32,190 bases of DNA from Desulfobacteraceae bacterium (GTDB lineage: Bacteria; Desulfobacterota; Desulfobacteria; Desulfobacterales; Desulfosarcinaceae), in assembly GCA_003599575.1 (NCBI GenBank), contig QZKV01000162.1, forward strand, positions 1-32,190, in the 5' to 3' direction. Every line of letters begins with the position of its first letter. Position 1 is the first letter of the stretch. A program made the translations under genes and the position numbers. The notes beneath the pieces were generated by a model. The model was not told the DNA's origin. It made no database searches and saw only the letters and a list, made by a program, of their open reading frames with translations. Below are positions 30,895 through 32,190 of this stretch, in pieces.

Positions 30895-31852
30895 CGCGAT
30901 TCTCCTTCCAGCATGGCCGTTGGTCCGCGGTTGCGTTGACGTCGGCCCGTCGACCGGTTCCCGCGTTGCGCAGTCCGGGTTCCGCAATGGTCAGTCCCGC
31001 TGCAACCGCCGCGAGCCGGGGCAAGCGGATTTCTTTCAGGTTGGATAGATTATTCTGCAATGTCTTTACGGCCTGAGGAATATAGGCTTCGAAACCGCAT
31101 TTGCCTTTCACCCTGCTCAAAAAGCCGAAAGCGCCCAGCATCTGCAGATTGCGGGTCAGCGCACAATAATCGTAGCCTGCCAGGAAAGTCTTTGCATCGA
31201 GGCCGAGCCTGCGCTGCAGGGCTTGGGCCGCATACTTTTTCAGGTGTTCCTGTGTAGCTGCGGGCAGGGCTGCATAGGGATCGATGAGCAAAGAGGCCAG
31301 GTCATACTGCAAAGGTCCCCACCGGCCGCCCTGAAAATCGATAAAACCGATGCGGTCTCCCTGAACCATGATATTGCGCGACTGCAGGTCCCGATGCATG
31401 AAACCGAAAAAAGCGTTCTGCAGCGCACGATCGGCCAGTTGTTCAAACTCATCGGAAAAATAGCCGTAATCGCTGCGGACGGCAAGGTACCCATTCAGAA
31501 AAGCCTCCACAAAATAGCGGCACTCTTTTTCCCTTATCAAATCCTTGTCATAGCGTGCGCTCTGATAGGTCCACGCCGGATCGAAATCCCGGCCGCTTGC
31601 AAGAGCCATGTGCAGCCAGCGATCGATTACCCGCCGGTACAGATTTTCCTGCCGCTGCGGGCTTAATTCCCGGACGACCGCCTGCAGGTGCCGGTCGCCC
31701 ATATCCTCGAGAAAAACCAACCCGCTGAATGCATCGTGCAGATAGATTTCCGGCACGGCGGCGCCGGTCGCATGCAAATGGCGGCCGATATCCACAAACG
31801 CATCCACTTCCTGCCTCACCCCGCAGCCGGTCCGAATGCCATGATCGGCCAT
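30881..31852 (-). CDS. AmgK-like sugar kinase (APH fold), N-terminal lobe missing
   Basis: This is an aminoglycoside-phosphotransferase-fold kinase that resembles AmgK, which phosphorylates N-acetylmuramate or N-acetylglucosamine at C1 in peptidoglycan recycling. The catalytic loop FGFMHRDLQSRNIMV and the metal motif IGFIDFQGGRWGPLQYDLASLLIDPY are intact. The region VPEIYLHDAFSGLVFLEDMGD is typical of the middle of the N-lobe. The Gly/Ser-rich nucleotide loop that should come before LIIMADHG is not found: the frame is closed by TAG at 31922-31924, and no binding site precedes the ATG at 31852. The gene is therefore either 5'-truncated or frameshifted, or the start is misread. It overlaps dapB downstream. 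A role in cell-wall precursor supply would fit that neighbour. Confidence 0.75.
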   Translation of the reverse strand: MADHGIRTGCGVRQEVDAFVDIGRHLHATGAAVPEIYLHDAFSGLVFLEDMGDRHLQAVVRELSPQRQENLYRRVIDRWLHMALASGRDFDPAWTYQSARYDKDLIREKECRYFVEAFLNGYLAVRSDYGYFSDEFEQLADRALQNAFFGFMHRDLQSRNIMVQGDRIGFIDFQGGRWGPLQYDLASLLIDPYAALPAATQEHLKKYAAQALQRRLGLDAKTFLAGYDYCALTRNLQMLGAFGFLSRVKGKCGFEAYIPQAVKTLQNNLSNLKEIRLPRLAAVAAGLTIAEPGLRNAGTGRRADVNATADQRPCWKENRDAHD

Positions 31853-32190
31853 GATGATGAGTGCCGCGCCGAAGATCGTCGGCCATGTCTCCCTTACAAG
31901 CCCCCAGATAAGCAGAGCCGACTACCTTGGCGAGACGGTCCACCGTCCGGGCGTGATCGCAGCAGTACAATGCGTGCAACGCACCATCTCTTCTCCCGGG
32001 GAAGGGTCCTATCCATTCATAGTCACGCCACGGACATTTCTGCGCCCGATAATCGTTCCGCATTTTCGTTGAAAAACCGTTCGCCGTCTGGTACAAGGTT
32101 CCAGACTTGCCGGGGGCCACTCGAACGCTGGAAATTGCGTTAGGAGCCCCCTCGCGCGGTGCAGGGAAGGCTATTGATGGCGGTGCAGTT
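31853..32190. other. Right-end region without a clear gene
   Basis: No complete gene is supported in these 338 bases. The first 70 bases in the kinase frame read RETWPTIFGAALII before the ATG, which fits the family's strand before MADHG. So the kinase probably once started further right, and this region may hold the damaged 5' part. Other open frames here show no recognisable motif. Confidence 0.4.

Overview
The window reads as a chromosomal segment of an anaerobic Gram-negative Desulfobacterota (deltaproteobacterium), most like the Desulfobacteraceae group. The reasons are a haem-rich respiratory cluster with a membrane cytochrome b, a homocysteine-biosynthesis protein (DUF39/HcyBio), an apparent selenocysteine-containing thioredoxin-like protein, and a long minus-strand LPS/RpoN/PTS operon in an order I associate with that lineage. 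This assignment is inference from gene content; no taxonomic search was possible.

Layout. Bases 1-2011 hold the 3' part of a nitrilase gene and a MetE-family (MesD-like) methionine synthase gene. A 588-base spacer with a near-perfect sigma-54 promoter leads into a cytochrome cluster (2600-5416): an octahaem c-type lipoprotein whose frame is broken by one base, a membrane-anchored trihaem cytochrome and a cytochrome b. A 146-bp fold-back (MITE-like) element follows. Next comes a thioredoxin-like gene with an in-frame TGA giving a UGGC redox motif (5715-6284), then a PhoD-like metallophosphatase (6633-8318). Bases 8319-9720 are repeat-rich. They contain an 11-unit hexamer fold-back, a second excellent sigma-54 promoter driving a small secreted basic/His-rich protein, and tandem copies of a short hairpin repeat. 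A Tyr-rich lipoprotein gene (minus) with a good sigma-70 promoter ends this accessory part.

Bases 10404-20304 are one dense minus-strand block, transcribed from right to left: kdsA, kdsC, lptC, lptA, lptB, rpoN, hpf, ptsN, rapZ, a mannose-type EIIA, gap, tpiA, secG and tRNA-Leu(GAG), closed by a clear intrinsic terminator. It joins Kdo synthesis and LPS export with sigma-54, ribosome hibernation, PTS regulation and lower glycolysis.

Bases 20402-27908 are on the plus strand: an M23 (LytM) peptidase, HcyBio, the RNA cyclic phosphodiesterase ThpR, recA and alaS. The right end is on the minus strand: CheX, an LpxR-like lipid A deacylase, plant-type DapB and an AmgK-like sugar kinase that lacks its N-terminal lobe.

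The most interesting points are the probable selenoprotein with a candidate SECIS hairpin, two consensus sigma-54 promoters in a window that also encodes RpoN, the frameshifted octahaem cytochrome in what looks like a quinol-oxidising electron-export module, and two different fold-back repeat elements.
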